From Polyodon spathula (Eukaryota > Chordata > Actinopteri > Acipenseriformes > Polyodontidae): a stretch of 64,000 nt of DNA. The stretch is from positions 11,661,571-11,725,570 of the forward strand of contig NC_054534.1 of assembly GCF_017654505.1 (NCBI RefSeq), written 5' to 3'. The notes under the pieces are model-generated. The model was not told where the DNA came from. It saw nothing but the letters and a program-made list of their open reading frames with translations, and ran no database searches. The first letter of the stretch is position 1; each line of letters begins with the position of its first letter. Of the stretch, positions 12,201-21,103 are shown in pieces. Position numbers and translations under genes: made by a program.

Positions 12201-12315
12201 CACCACCACGCTGATGATACGCAAGGAAGTCAAGGCTGCCATGACGATCCAGAGAGCGTTCCGGAAGTGGAAAATGCGTCGGAAACTCCTCACAGACCAC
12301 AAGCGCAAGGACTAG
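1345..12315 (+). CDS. Voltage-gated sodium-channel family alpha subunit, Nav2-like (domains III-IV; 5' half outside window)
   Basis: Nine exons (1345-1674, 2383-2556, 3275-3391, 3912-4184, 4877-4930, 5341-5478, 6154-6267, 8540-8810, 11381-12315) join in frame with GT-AG borders and no stops. They encode the II-III linker end, all of domains III and IV and the cytoplasmic C-terminus. Domain III pore reads STFEGW and domain IV pore reads TTAAGWN, giving Glu and Ala at the selectivity positions. Vertebrate Nav1 channels have Lys and Ala there, and calcium channels have Glu and Glu. The III-IV linker has MLLTEDQ where Nav1 has IFMTEEQ. Domain IV S6 keeps SYILVTF and VNMY. The C-terminus has an EF-hand-like block ([16 protein letters not shown]) and an IQ motif ([12 protein letters not shown]), the calmodulin site of Nav channels. 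Inference: a Nav2-type cation channel of the plasma membrane. Domains I and II are not visible, so the full filter is unknown. A divergent Nav1 paralogue is the alternative. Confidence 0.93.
2383..2556 (+). CDS. Channel exon b: domain III S2 and start of S3
   Basis: The acceptor at 2381-2382 is chosen because the upstream exon ends in phase 0 and the residues VTL-TVDDKY then align with the family's GALAFEDIY. S2 holds NLEMVLKI with the conserved acidic residue. S3 begins [10 protein letters not shown]. The donor GTAGGT at 2557 keeps phase 0 with the next exon. The alternative donor four bases later would break the frame. Confidence 0.88.
3275..3391 (+). CDS. Channel exon c: domain III S3 end and S4 voltage sensor
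   Basis: Thirty-nine codons, phase 0 at both ends. It contains a long S4 with charge every third residue ([20 protein letters not shown]), then the conserved S4-S5 start AISRWEGMR. Counting from the Lys there are seven basic positions, about two more than the Lys-plus-four-Arg pattern usual for Nav1 domain III. The S3-S4 loop is correspondingly almost absent. Confidence 0.9.
3600..3725 (+). repeat. LINE-type 3' tail in channel intron
   Basis: The stretch with GTAAATGAGAATTTGTTCTC followed by AATGACT and a (TGAT)n end resembles the 3' tail of non-LTR retrotransposons common in ray-finned fish. The family is not assigned. Confidence 0.45.
3912..4184 (+). CDS. Channel exon d: domain III S4-S5, S5 and pore turret
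   Basis: Ninety-one codons in phase 0. S5 reads [19 protein letters not shown]. The extracellular turret has two Cys residues (FQCVDSNG and SDCKAN) and an N-glycosylation sequon (NNYSDC), as in vertebrate Nav domain III. It ends with the first pore helix residues YLALLQV just before the donor GTAAGT. Confidence 0.92.
4648..4801. repeat. Fold-back hairpin (palindromic MITE or pre-miRNA-like) in channel intron
   Basis: Two arms of about 60 bases are inverted copies. The left arm contains CAGCGGTGTAGAGGAATCTA and the right arm contains TAGATTCTTCTACACCGCTG. Both arms end in GATGAGGG or its complement, and about 20 bases separate them. The arms differ at only a handful of positions. It may be a palindromic miniature element, and its RNA would fold into a long hairpin. 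Confidence 0.85.
4877..4930 (+). CDS. Channel exon e: domain III selectivity filter micro-exon (Glu instead of Lys)
   Basis: An 18-codon exon between a CAG acceptor and a GTAAGT donor. It encodes [18 protein letters not shown], aligning with the Nav1 segment ATFKGWMDIMYAAVDSR. The Lys of the DEKA filter is replaced by Glu (GAA codon at 4886-4888). Both flanking junctions are phase 0 and the downstream exon continues the family sequence, so this is not a frame error. Confidence 0.9.
5341..5478 (+). CDS. Channel exon f: domain III S6
   Basis: Forty-six codons, phase 0. It encodes the pore-lining S6 ([19 protein letters not shown], then IGVIIDNFN), very close to the vertebrate Nav domain III S6, and ends TVHKR at the start of the III-IV linker. 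Confidence 0.93.
6154..6267 (+). CDS. Channel exon g: III-IV linker, IFM latch absent
   Basis: Thirty-eight codons, phase 0. It reads [18 protein letters not shown] followed by YGALKRV and [11 protein letters not shown]. The flanks match Nav1 (TEEQKKYYNAMKKLGSKKP and PIPRP), which fixes the alignment. MLL occupies the place of Ile-Phe-Met, and the Gly-Gln-Asp preceding it is also lost. Fast inactivation by the classical hinged lid is therefore expected to be altered. Confidence 0.9.
6338..6394 (+). repeat. Orphan copy of the 45-bp intronic minisatellite
   Basis: This segment carries slightly diverged units of the array at 7177-8430 (GGTCACATGATAATAGAGCA, then TGTATTACTAGAATCTACAG). It is separated from the array by the hAT-like element. 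Confidence 0.9.
6395..7172. mobile_element. Non-autonomous hAT-like transposon with exact 8-bp target duplication
   Basis: The left end is CAGAGTCCTG and the right end is CAGGACTCTA, inverted repeats matching at nine of ten positions. Both sides are flanked by the identical octamer ATCTACAG (6387-6394 and 7173-7180). An 8-bp duplication and short terminal repeats are the mark of the hAT superfamily. The interior shows no recognisable transposase. The insertion point lies exactly within a unit of the 45-bp minisatellite. Confidence 0.88.
7177..8430 (+). repeat. 45-bp minisatellite, 27 full units plus a degenerate one, in channel intron
   Basis: The unit begins ACAGGTCACATGCTAATAGA and ends TACTAGAATCT. 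One unit near 7675 lacks six bases. Units fall into three types at one site: CACATG, CACGTG and CGCGTG. From 7801 the order of types repeats with a period of seven units (315 bp). Because 45 is a multiple of three, long open frames run through the array. They are side effects of the repeat and not genes. Confidence 0.97.
8540..8810 (+). CDS. Channel exon h: domain IV S1-S3
   Basis: Ninety codons plus one base (phase 1 end). It encodes S1 ([16 protein letters not shown]), S2 ([17 protein letters not shown]) and S3 ([15 protein letters not shown]). The residues LRLYYFT and WNVFD match the family's LRHYYFT and WNIFD. Confidence 0.92.
8811..11380 (+). other. Channel intron between domain IV S3 and S4; no gene seen
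   Basis: It contains a (GT)n run at 9187-9215. I see no exon-like open frame with family similarity and no recognisable transposase here. Confidence 0.6.
11381..12315 (+). CDS. Channel last exon: domain IV S4-S6 and C-terminus
   Basis: The exon starts in phase 1 and completes the Gly codon, then runs to TAG at 12313-12315. S4 reads [19 protein letters not shown]5 ([20 protein letters not shown]) is followed by the pore with TTAAGWN, where Ala is the selectivity residue and Asn replaces the Asp usual after Trp in Nav1. S6 ends [12 protein letters not shown]. The tail has a DPSATEF EF-hand-like region and an IQ motif near the end. The large terminal exon matches the architecture of other Nav genes. 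Confidence 0.94.
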
Positions 12316-13130
12316 AAGTCTCAGTCCTCCTTCTAGAGAAATTTAAGGAGCTTGGAATTCACCAAACCAATCTCTGATTTCATTTTTAGCCACGACTATG
12401 AATAACAGGCTTTTTGATCCAGCAAATGAGGGTGAAATATGCAATAATGAAGTGAGGAATTACTGAAGTATATATCTTTTGGGGGGGTCATGTTCCATCA
12501 CATTTCTAACTGTACAACCCTAATCATAAACCTTACATGTTTCATCATAGACTCACTGGAACAGCCTAATCATAAACCTGTACATGTTTCATCACCATAG
12601 ACTCACTGGAACAGCCTAATCATAAACCTGTACGTGTTTCACCATAGACTTACTGGAACAGCCTAATCATAAACCTGTACATGTTTCATCACCATAGACT
12701 CACTGGAACAGCCTAATAATAAACCTGTACATGTTTCACCATAGACTCACTGGAACAGCCTAATAATAAACCTGTACATGTTTCACCATAGACTTACTGG
12801 AACAGCCTAATCATAAACCTGTACATGTTTCATCACCATAGACTCACTGGAACAGCCTAATAATAAACCTGTACATGTTTCACCATAGACTTACTGGAAC
12901 AGCCTAATCATAAACCTGTACATGTTTCATCACCATAAACTCACTCGAACAGTTTGCAACAAACTAATGTTTATGGTACTCACTTGTGACAAATTATAAT
13001 GTGTTTGTACTGTAATGTTTGATTATTGTAAAATTTTAAATCAGCTGTATGAAACTGTATGGACTAAAGGACTTGTTAATGTAATATTGTAAAGCACAGA
13101 TTCATCTTTTTGGGGCTAACAGATGACATA
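12316..13130 (+). other. Probable 3' UTR of the channel gene with a 47/50-bp tandem repeat
   Basis: After the TAG stop the sequence has no further coding similarity. From about 12520 to 12955 roughly nine tandem units (CATAAACCTGTACATGTTTC, then CATAGACTCACTGGAACAGC) alternate between 47 and 50 bp, differing by a three-base indel in the CATCACC/CACC region. Some units read AATAATAAACC, which contains the poly(A) signal hexamer AATAAA, while others read AATCATAAACC, which does not. The true cleavage site is not determined. Confidence 0.7.
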
Positions 13131-13170
13131 CTTACATCGTGGCAGTGATTGATTCATTAATATTCCAAGT

Positions 13171-13818
13171 ATACCAAGCATCAAAAGAAACTCATCACTA
13201 TGGTAACACATTTATGTTTTAAAAGAAATAAGGTACATAAATGATGGACATTGACGAAATATTTTTGGTTTCTTTTTAATCACTCGATCAATCATCCTTG
13301 ACCATGATACCCTTGAGTGACTATGACTGAAGCATATGCACTTAATCACCTAATTAGTGACACAGTTGATTGGACCCTGGATATGGAGTGATTTCAGCTG
13401 TTGAATTGCAAGCTTGAATAAAAGCAATAAAGAAAATCATAGGAAAAAAAAAACAGCAATATGCCACGTCTGTCAAGAGAGCAGCTCCTTTGTGCAGTCG
13501 ACATGTTGGAGGCTGGACTGGGGCAGCGTACTGTGGCTCGCCATCTTAGGTGCTCACAGTTATCAATTTCAAACATAGCGAGATGGTATAACCAGAGACA
13601 TTCTGTTAATGAACTGGGAGACCAAGAGTCACAACACCTGCCCAAGATCGACAGATCATTTTGCAGCATCTTTGTGATGCCAATTGTTAATCAGCACAAT
13701 AACAAGTCACTGCACCTGCTCTAAAACAGAGTTTGTCATTATTTTTTATCACATCTAGTGTATTTCATCCAAATGATGCTCAAATATAAGTGATACGTTT
13801 CTTTTGATGCTCAGTATA
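13171..13818 (+). mobile_element. Tc1/mariner-like remnant with terminal inverted repeats
   Basis: The left end has AGCATCAAAAGAAACTCATC and the right end has its near-complement (GTGATACGTTTCTTTTGATG). Both abut TA-rich sequence, as expected for TA target duplication. Length is about 650 bp. It holds only the N-terminal part of a transposase, so it cannot move by itself. Confidence 0.8.
13461..13650 (+). pseudogene. Transposase N-terminal helix-turn-helix fragment
   Basis: It opens MPRLSREQLLCAVDMLEAG and continues QRTVARHLRCSQLSISNIA. This is the DNA-binding helix-turn-helix pattern (growing gap, then a recognition helix with SQLSIS) at the start of Tc1-like transposases. The catalytic DDE part is missing. 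Confidence 0.7.
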
Positions 13819-14640
13819 TATGGATAAATAGAAAGGAGGATGTTGGGAAGCAGAAACATTGTTTGTTACAATCATGTGCTGCTTTTAATGCAGCATGGGA
13901 TTAACAGATGCAGAAAACACGTTCATTTTAGTGAGAGAATAATGCAAACAAGGCATTTGACTGGCTGCAAAAGGATTGAAGGTAAAAAAAGCATTCACAT
14001 CATTAGAAGATCTAAAAAATAAAACAAAACCAAGAAAACTTTCTAATGAGAGCAACCTAGAAGCCCAGTCAAAATGAGTGAAATAGTTTGAAATTTTACT
14101 TATGTGATTAGAAAAATGTCAGGTAACTAACAAAAAAAAAAAAACAACAACAAAAAAATGGTGAACCTTGTTGCTAAGCCATGCATTACGACAGGGGACC
14201 AAATCACCTCATTGTAGTATCACATGCAACTTCAGGTGGCCAGTTACAAAGCCTGAAGGTCTGGTCTCATTTGTCTTTGTGTATAATAAATATTAAATTA
14301 GACATGTATTGTTAAGTGTGCATTGATGTCATTATTAATTTGAATGTGTATGTTCAGATTTAACATTACCATTTTATATGTGATCTTTGTACTGATTGAG
14401 TGGAGAATATTGTGCTTTGTTTGTTCAGAGATTAACTGGACTGCTGAAATAACACTGAAAATATAAAAAATATGCTTAAAAATCTACATTATTTACACAA
14501 ACATATACAATATAAATAATAATACACCTCTCTAACACACATTGGCTTATTTTGTTATCCTAAATGTATATCACACATGCAAATGTAGTTGTGATAATAT
14601 CTTAAATGACAAATATGTTGTATGTTTTGTTTTTTTTAAT
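13819..14640. other. Intergenic, AT-rich; nothing recognised
   Basis: There are no exon-like open frames or clear repeats apart from A-rich runs near 14130. Confidence 0.5.
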
Positions 14641-14649
14641 ATGTATATA

Positions 14650-14708
<59 letters not shown>

Positions 14709-14712
14709 TACA
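14650..14712. repeat. (TA)n(CA)n microsatellite
   Basis: About 35 bases of TA are followed by a CACACA run next to the terminus of a Tc1-like element. Confidence 0.95.
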
Positions 14713-14715
14713 CAT

Positions 14716-15970
14716 ACAGTGCCTTGCAAAAGTACTCAGACCATTCCTATGGTGTCCCATTTTGTGAAATTACACATTTTTTAAAACTTAATATTTTATT
14801 CAAAACTTGAATGCTCAAACTGAAGACTTCTAAGGGTAAGATAAGTTACAGTAAATGTCAGCAAAAACTAGAAAGAAAAAACTGAAATATGTTGATTGCA
14901 TAAGTATTCAGTCCCGTCAACTCAACATTTGGTGGAAGCACCTTTGGCAGCAGTTACAGCCGCAAGTCAGTCTACTAACTTTGCACACCAGCTTGGTGCA
15001 ATGTGTGCCCATTGTTCTTGGCAGATTTCCTCAAGCTCTTTCAAGTTGCTTTGGAATTGTTTATGTACAGCAGTTTTCAGGTCTTCACACATACTCAATA
15101 GGATTCAAGTCAGGACTTTGACTGGGCCACTCAAGGACATTCACTTTCTTATACTTAAGCCACTCCAGTGTAGCTTTGGCCTTGTGCTTTGTCCTGCTGA
15201 AAGGTGAATTTTCACCCCAGTTTTAAGTCTATAGCAGACTGAAACAAGTTTTCTTCTAGTATTTGCCTGTACTTTGCTCCATCCATTTTTCCTTCAATCC
15301 TAACAAGCTTTCCCCATAGCATGATGCTGCCACCACCATGCTTGACTGTAGGGATGGTGTTGACTGGGAGATGTGCTGTTTTGGGTCTGCGCCAAGCGTA
15401 ATGCTTTGCATTTAGACCAGAAAGTTTCAATTTTGTCTCGTCTGACCACAACACCTTTTGCCACATTTTTGTTGGATCACTCAGGTGCTTTGTTGCAAAC
15501 TCCATGCAGGCTTTGAGATGGCTTATTTTTAATAATGGCTTCCTTCTTGCCACCCTGCCATACAGGCTACTTTTGTGAAGTGTTTTGGATATTGTTGACT
15601 GATGCACATTTTCTCCCATCTCAGCCATTGAACTCTGTAGTTTTTTCAAAATTGTCGTTGGCTTCACAGTGGCATCCCTCACCAGTTTCCTCATAACCCG
15701 GCTGCTCAGTTTGGAGGGACGGCCTGATCTAGCCAGTGTCTGGGAGGTACAATGCACCTTCCATTTCTTGATGATTGAGTAGACTGTGATCACAGGGATA
15801 TTCAAGTTTGAATACTTATGCAATCATGACTTTTCCATTTCTATTTCATATTAATTATCTATTTACTTGTTTTTGTTTTTGCTTTGAATGTGTGGAGTGT
15901 CATGACTGCAAGCTTTAAAGGAACAAAATGTGAAAACTGTGAGAGGGTCTGAATAATATATTTTGGAGGG
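14716..15970 (-). mobile_element. Tc1-like transposon, defective
   Basis: The terminus begins ACAGTGCCTTGCAAAAGTAC, a well-known fish Tc1 end. The minus strand encodes most of a transposase. The far end near 15950 (GAGGGTCTGAATAATATATT) is a decayed counterpart. Confidence 0.88.
15212..15823 (-). pseudogene. Tc1 transposase, internally deleted and frameshifted
   Basis: The frame includes the second helix-turn-helix ([10 protein letters not shown]), the linker [11 protein letters not shown] and the first catalytic block WSDETKLKL. The motif normally reading [12 protein letters not shown] is shortened to [16 protein letters not shown], a deletion of several residues. The frame ends soon after [11 protein letters not shown]. 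The second Asp and the Glu regions are out of frame or missing. It is inactive. Confidence 0.88.
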
Positions 15971-16027
15971 TTTCTAATTGTGGATTGAATGTTTAATCAG
16001 CTTGCCATACTTGTCAAACCATGCTGG

Positions 16028-16160
16028 GTTTCATACAGCATGTGTGTGTTGGGTTCATTCCAGAGGGCTGGTCTCTATAGTCTGCTGGTTTCTTACAGCA
16101 TGTGTATGTTGGGTTCATTCCAGAGGGCTGGTCTCTATAGTCTGCTGGTTTTCTTACAGC
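16028..16160 (+). repeat. 60-bp tandem duplication
   Basis: The sentence containing GTTGGGTTCATTCCAGAGGG and CTGGTCTCTATAGTCTGCTG occurs twice in succession with a partial third start. Confidence 0.9.
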
Positions 16161-16322
16161 ATAAGAACATAAGAATATTTACAAAGAGGAGGCCATTGGG
16201 CTCATCTTGCTCATTTGGTTGTTAGTAGCTTATTGATCCCAGAAACTCATCAAGTAACTTCTTGAAGGATCCCAGGGTGTCAGCTTCAACAACATAACTG
16301 GGGAGTTGTTGAAAGACCCTTC
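16160..16322 (+). mobile_element. Dispersed retroposon (SINE/LINE end) starting ACATAAGAACATAAGAA
   Basis: The segment contains AGGAGGCCATTGGGCTCATC, TTGTTAGTAGCTTATTGATC and CTTCTTGAAGGATCCCAGGG. This recalls a dispersed repeat I associate with sturgeon and paddlefish DNA. The exact family is not assigned. Confidence 0.6.
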
Positions 16323-16610
16323 TTAAGTTAAAACATTAGTATTGTGTTGTTTAAAAATGAATATGAACTTATTTTCTTTGCATTATTCGAGGTCTGACAA
16401 CACTGCATCTTTTTTGTTATTTTGACCAGTTGTCATTTTCTGCAAATAAATGCTCTAAATGACACTATTTTTATTTGGAATTTGGGAGAAATGTTGTCAG
16501 TAGTTCATAGAATAAAACAAAAATGTTCATTTTACCCAAACACATACCTATAAATAGTAAAACCAGAGAAACTGATAATTTTGCAGTGGTCTCTTAATTT
16601 TTTCCAGAGC

Positions 16611-16612
<2 letters not shown>
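16323..16612 (+). mobile_element. Terminal fragment of a Tc1-like element (same family as 59576-59855)
   Basis: The stretch from GTTAAAACATTAGTATTGTG to TTTGCAGTGGTCTCTTAATT is nearly identical to the 3' end of the rearranged element near 59.6-59.85 kb. Only the end is present here. A (TA)n run follows. Confidence 0.85.

Positions 16613-16683
<71 letters not shown>
16612..16683. repeat. (TA)n microsatellite
   Basis: About 35 uninterrupted TA dinucleotides follow directly after the transposon end. Confidence 0.97.
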
Positions 16684-16687
<4 letters not shown>

Positions 16688-16764
16688 AAACAAACTAGGC
16701 CGGCTTTTACCTTTTGAAGCAGAGGCTTCATTAGCATTGTTCAATATTTCATGTTCTTGAAGGC

Positions 16765-16888
16765 TTGGTACTATCCTAGCTGAGTGCTCTGGTAGAGAGG
16801 ACCAGTGTTGCCTGTAGTTTGCACTCTCAGGATTCTCTTCAGCTGTTCCAGTACTCTGGTAGAGACCAGTGCTGCCTGTACTTTACAG
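16765..16888 (+). repeat. 62-bp minisatellite, left part
   Basis: About two units containing CTCTGGTAGAGACCAGTGCT and GCCTGTAGTTTGCACTC, homologous to the larger array at 21360-21890. The Gypsy-like element lies between the two parts. Confidence 0.85.
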
Positions 16889-16931
16889 TACTGTACTGCT
16901 GCGAAACCAAAACAAATTAAACAGTGGCTGG

Positions 16932-17765
16932 CTAGAATGCACTAAACATCAAAACAGTCAACTTTCTCCCCCCTTTCCCCAGTTCAAGTGTGAAAGGAAG
17001 TGTCAAAGTCCTGATAAAGGTAAGTTTTTGGCGCAGCCTACTCAGACCCTGTATGTGAGACGTGGCTGGAGAGGGAAATGCCGCCTCACATGGTTCTTCT
17101 CTGCTATGGTCACTGGTAGGAAAACTATTGAGAGTTAGGGCTGGTCTCTCCTCAGAAGTAGAAGGAGGGCTGACCTTCCTCAGCCTGTTAGCATGCCAAC
17201 GAGATCCATCATGGAGTTGAAAAGTGGCAGGACCCAAACGTGTGGTGATGCACATCGGTGAAGACCTCCGGGGTTGCAGTTTGTTAGTGCGGCGAGGCTT
17301 CCTTATTCTAATCCAGTCCAGTTCCTGTAGCAGTAGAGGTTTCGCTCTGTGCGCTTTGTCAAATCTTTCTTTCACTGCCAGTTGAAATTTTGTCACTGTA
17401 GTTCTGGTCAGAGGAGGTGCCTGAGGTGAACTGGGAGGGAGAAGCCGATGCAGTCCCAACTGTAGCTCACGGCCCAACATAAGAAAAGCAGGAGACGCCA
17501 CTGTGGTGGTATGTTTAGTGGCTCTGTAGTGTAGGAGTGTCTTCAGCAGAGCTGTGTCGAACTTACAGCCTTGTGCTAGGTGTGCGCGGATACCATTTTT
17601 CAAGGATTGGTTAAATCTCTCAACTCCTCCGTTCGCTTGAGGATAGTCTGCTTCAGTCTGGATGTGTTTGATGTCCTTATTCCTCAGATAGAAGTTAAAG
17701 TCTGTCGAAATAAACTGGGGCCGATTGTCAGTAGTGATAACAGGGGGGCAAACACCAGTGAGCAA
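16932..17765 (-). pseudogene. Gypsy integrase core and C-terminus
   Basis: Contains ITTDNRPQF (second catalytic Asp) and PQANGGVERFNQSLKN (catalytic Glu), followed by a chromatin-proximal C-terminal region with LGPATFQLHDGSRWHANRLR. The first catalytic Asp position upstream reads QLYVCGEL, a Tyr where Asp is expected. The enzyme is therefore likely dead. Confidence 0.85.
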
Positions 17766-17847
17766 ATTTACATTCCAGGATTTGCAGTATCACTTGTGTG
17801 GTAACTGAGGCAACTGGATATACTTCTGGCCATTTTGAGTGTAGGTC

Positions 17848-18204
17848 TTATATGACCGCCAGGAACCGCTGATGAGAGTTCATACCGTGAAGTTCCCCAC
17901 AAACATATAGCTGCAAGTGTTCCCAAGGTAATTGCAGCCAGGGTGCTGGCTGTAACGGGGCTGTAGATGGTTGTCCGGATTTCCCACTGATAAGACATGC
18001 TGTGCAGTCCTTGACGAGGAGCTCGATCTCTTTGTCAATGCCAGGCCAGCATACCAGATCTCTGCATCGCTGCTTCAGCTTTACGACTCCCAAGTGGCCC
18101 TCATGCGCCATCTGTAGCAGTTCTGTGGCACCGTGCCATGCAGACGTCACCCAGCAGGACAGGTTATTCTGCACCCGATGGTATGATGCCAGGACTTCTT
18201 CCAC
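17848..18204 (-). pseudogene. Gypsy integrase zinc-binding (HHCC) region
   Basis: It shows the His-His-Cys-Cys arrangement: MAHEGHLGVVKLKQRCRDL, then WPGIDKEIELLVKDCTACL. It is out of frame with the downstream integrase core. Confidence 0.82.
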
Positions 18205-18258
18205 TTTACGTGGCCATCCATTCGTTATATATATTCTCGAAGGGTGCTAAAGAGAGGG

Positions 18259-18567
18259 TCAACTGTGGAAGCCTGGCAAAGTCTGTGGCACTCCTTCTGT
18301 GAGTAGCCCCAGGAGCGTATTTACTATTGCTTGCTCAGTGTCATTGGACTTAGGTTCCTGCTGCAACGGTAGGACAGACCGTGACAAGTGATCTGCTGCT
18401 GTGTTGTTTTGCCCCGGGGTGAATACTAGTTGGAAGTGATATTGCTGTAGCCTGTCTGCCCACCTGTATAGTCTGAGTGGCTTGTGTCCAGTTCCTGATG
18501 TTGTCAGCAGAGCAGTGAGGGTTTGGTGATCTTTTTTTAATGTGAACTTTCGACCATATAAATACAT
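18259..18567 (-). pseudogene. Gypsy RNase H fragment
   Basis: The residues GRKFTLKKDHQTLTALL, RLYRWADRLQQYHFQLVF and PGQNNTAADHLSRS are characteristic of the Ty3/Gypsy RNase H end. The N-terminal part is frameshifted. Confidence 0.85.
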
Positions 18568-18759
18568 GTGCCGTCTCTTGAAGGCCTAGACACATTTCAT
18601 TTCTTCTCTCTTCCCAACAGAGTATTTTGTTCAGTTGGGCTCAATGTTCGAGATGCAAAAGCAGCAGGACGTTCTATGCCGTCCTGCTCCTGTGAAAGGA
18701 TAGCCCCCAGGGTCGTTGCAGATGCATCACATGTAACAAGGTTTGAGGCAGTGTGATAA

Positions 18760-19375
18760 GTGAGAGTGGTGTGGTGAATAAAGGGATTGTCTAAACAGTT
18801 ATGTTCCCAAAAATATCTGTGTTTTTAATAAATAAACAAAAAGAACCACCCCTCTACCAGCAATGGTATCGGGGGGAACACGGCTGGTTTGCAGATCAAA
18901 ACAAAACAATAATACTTCAGAATAATCCCCACTCCAAGTGTGCTTTTTAATCCGCAGGGTGGTGCTCTGGTGATGCGGGCTGGCTCTGTGGCTGCAGCCG
19001 CTGGCTCCGTACTCCTCCTCTGCAACACAAAACAAACAGCACGTAACAAAAGAAAACAGAATACTCTGGCCGCTAATTACGTTTTCAACACAAGGCAGTG
19101 TACCGAAGTAGCTGCTTCTCCTTTGTACCCATACACTCCTTCCTGCAAACAACTCATCGCCATGGTTTCTCCAATAGAGGACCGTCCCGCAGCTGCTTAC
19201 AACGGAGTCATTCCGGGTACTTGCAACTACGCTCCCATCCTAATATGGTCACCTTCCGGTTTCTACCTACCATCAAGGCGGTCCATGTAGGAAGCAGCGT
19301 CCCACTGTCCTTACACGGCGTCCTTTCTCGTTAGGAGGGAGATTTACAACATTGATTCTTTCTCTCTCTATCACA
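18760..19375. other. Foreign insert within the Gypsy pol region
   Basis: Between the RNase H part and the reverse-transcriptase remnant lies about 600 bp with no pol similarity in any frame I read. It contains GGTATCGGGGGGAACACGGC and a CpG-rich stretch. It looks like a second insertion, but I see no clear terminal repeats. Confidence 0.4.
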
Positions 19376-19482
19376 GGCAGGCATGCTGAAAGGGGCTAAT
19401 ATAGGTGCAGAAGTAAATTCAGTCTTTAGCACATGCATGGCAGATTTACAAGCAGGCGTCCAGACCCAATGTGCATCCTTTT

Positions 19483-19800
19483 TTAGTAACTGGCATAGTG
19501 GTGAGGTAATGACAAAAACTGGGGAAGGAACCAGAGGTAGTATGTAATCATGCCCAGGAATGAGGCCAGTTGTGAGACTGTTTGGGGGTTTGGCAGGTGG
19601 TGTATGGCATCCACATTAGATTGTAATGGAGAAATGCTGTTAGTTGAGAGCTGGAAGCTCCAAAGATGCACTTATCTTCATTCAATGTGAGATTGTGATG
19701 TGAAAGACGCTGAAAAAACTTGTGTCAGACGGGCATTGTGAATTGTCTGGGAGAGGCCATGAACCACAATGTCACCATTATTATTTTTGCCATTATCAGG
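19483..19800 (-). pseudogene. Gypsy reverse transcriptase C-terminal remnant
   Basis: The minus strand gives QSNVDAIHHLPNPQTVSQLA followed by SFLGMITYY, the RT thumb/connection signature (PxPxTxxxLxSFLGxxxYY). Just upstream the region where the YxDD active site should be reads GKNNNGDIVVHG, so the catalytic dyad is destroyed. Confidence 0.8.
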
Positions 19801-20056
19801 GCAGAGCTGAGTCCAAATGGTATCCAAGTGTAACGAAACACTCCTGCATGTTTCACAAAGGCTGTCAAATCTCTGCTGACTGAGACGAGGGGGCTTAAAG
19901 ATATCCTTGACGCAGGTCTAGCTTACTGAAGATGTGGAACTTTGAAAATGTGTTGTCAGTTCTCTGGTGTTGGCAAGGGTTATCTGTCGGGAATGATGGC
20001 CTTGTTGACAGCTCTAAGGTCGACGCAAAGTGAGGACCTGAAGGACTCCCCCACAA

Positions 20057-20383
20057 TCAATAAGTGTGAAACTGAGCTGAGAAAATAGATCCAGTCCTAT
20101 TAGATTTGTGCCTGTAGCGGTCACAAAAAAAAAAAAAAACAGCTGGAATAGACGTGGAGGTGTAGTGAACAGAAAGCTGAATGGTGCCCAAGACGTCAAT
20201 ATGGGAATGGCCATAGCCATGGAGTGCAGTGGAGGTGTGTACTATGGATACTGTGGAAAATAACTGTTCATAAGTGTCCTTATTCAGAAGAGATACGTTG
20301 GCACCAGTATCTATATTAAGAGAAATGGGTATGCTGTTCAAGGAGCACATATAGGTTTTGAAGCATGAAGGAGGCAAGCACAC
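20057..20383 (-). pseudogene. Gypsy aspartic protease region
   Basis: Includes ISLNIDTGANVSLLNKDTY, in which DTGA is the retroviral-type aspartic protease active site, and a downstream hydrophobic strand. A run of A residues at about 20127-20140 shifts the frame. Confidence 0.8.
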
Positions 20384-20545
20384 ACTGTGAATAGTGACAG
20401 GAGCAGGAGCATTTGTCTAAGTGATTATTATTTTGGGCAGAAGCAGAGCGACACCATCTTGGAAAATTGTTATATTTGCTGCATATATTTGGGGCAGTCA
20501 GGCACTCTGGACTCATGTCAGGTTGACCCACAGTTCCCACATCTC

Positions 20546-21103
20546 TTAGGCTGAGAGTGCTGCTGCTGTTGCACTTTTTGAACAGGTTGGTTGATTAGTT
20601 TCCGTTTTAACTGCAGCAGATAACAGTTGTGCTCTTTTAACAGCAGCCATGACCTGCAGACCAATCTGAAGAGCTTTAGTCAGAGTCAGATTGCCTGATT
20701 CTAATAATGAGTGTTTTCTTAGCTGAGCACTAGATGTCTTTTCAATCAGTTGATCACAGATCATTTCTTCATACAGAGTATCGATTTTGCATGGGGCTGC
20801 GAGTTCACGCAGTGAGTAAATACACTGTGAAACAGACTCACCCGGCAGTTGTTGGGGCTGTTTAAACTGAAACGGCTTAATAAGGATGCTTTGAGTAGAT
20901 CCAAAGTGAGCTGCAAGTGCATTGGTAGCTACAGCATAAGTGGTTAACATGCAGGGTGTTGCAAAGATCCTTTGACCCTTATTCCTAGGCAGTGTGTGAG
21001 GATCGCCTACTTCCGAGTGTCTTCCACATGTCAAGGCCCATTGCAAGTAGGTAAGTCTCAAAAGATTGAATCCAGTGATTCCACGGAACTGGTGTGTCTC
21101 CAT
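20546..21103 (-). pseudogene. Gypsy gag-like region
   Basis: A 185-residue frame beginning METHQFRGITG with the gag-like motif QLPGESVSQCIYSLRELAAP and a downstream DQLIEKTSSAQLRKHSLLE. It fits the capsid domain of Gypsy gag. The zinc-knuckle region would lie between this and the protease, but is not clear. Confidence 0.72.

Noticed and set aside
11389..12315. Vertebrate NALCN or Cav channel
   Set aside because: The domain IV filter Ala (TTAAGW), the Nav-like C-terminal EF/IQ region and the TEDQ linker anchor fit the Nav family, not the acidic domain IV filters of NALCN or Cav.
14542..14784. Small proteins made of YIYI or THTH runs here and at 16532, 23884 and 26447
   Set aside because: They are translations of TA and CA microsatellites.
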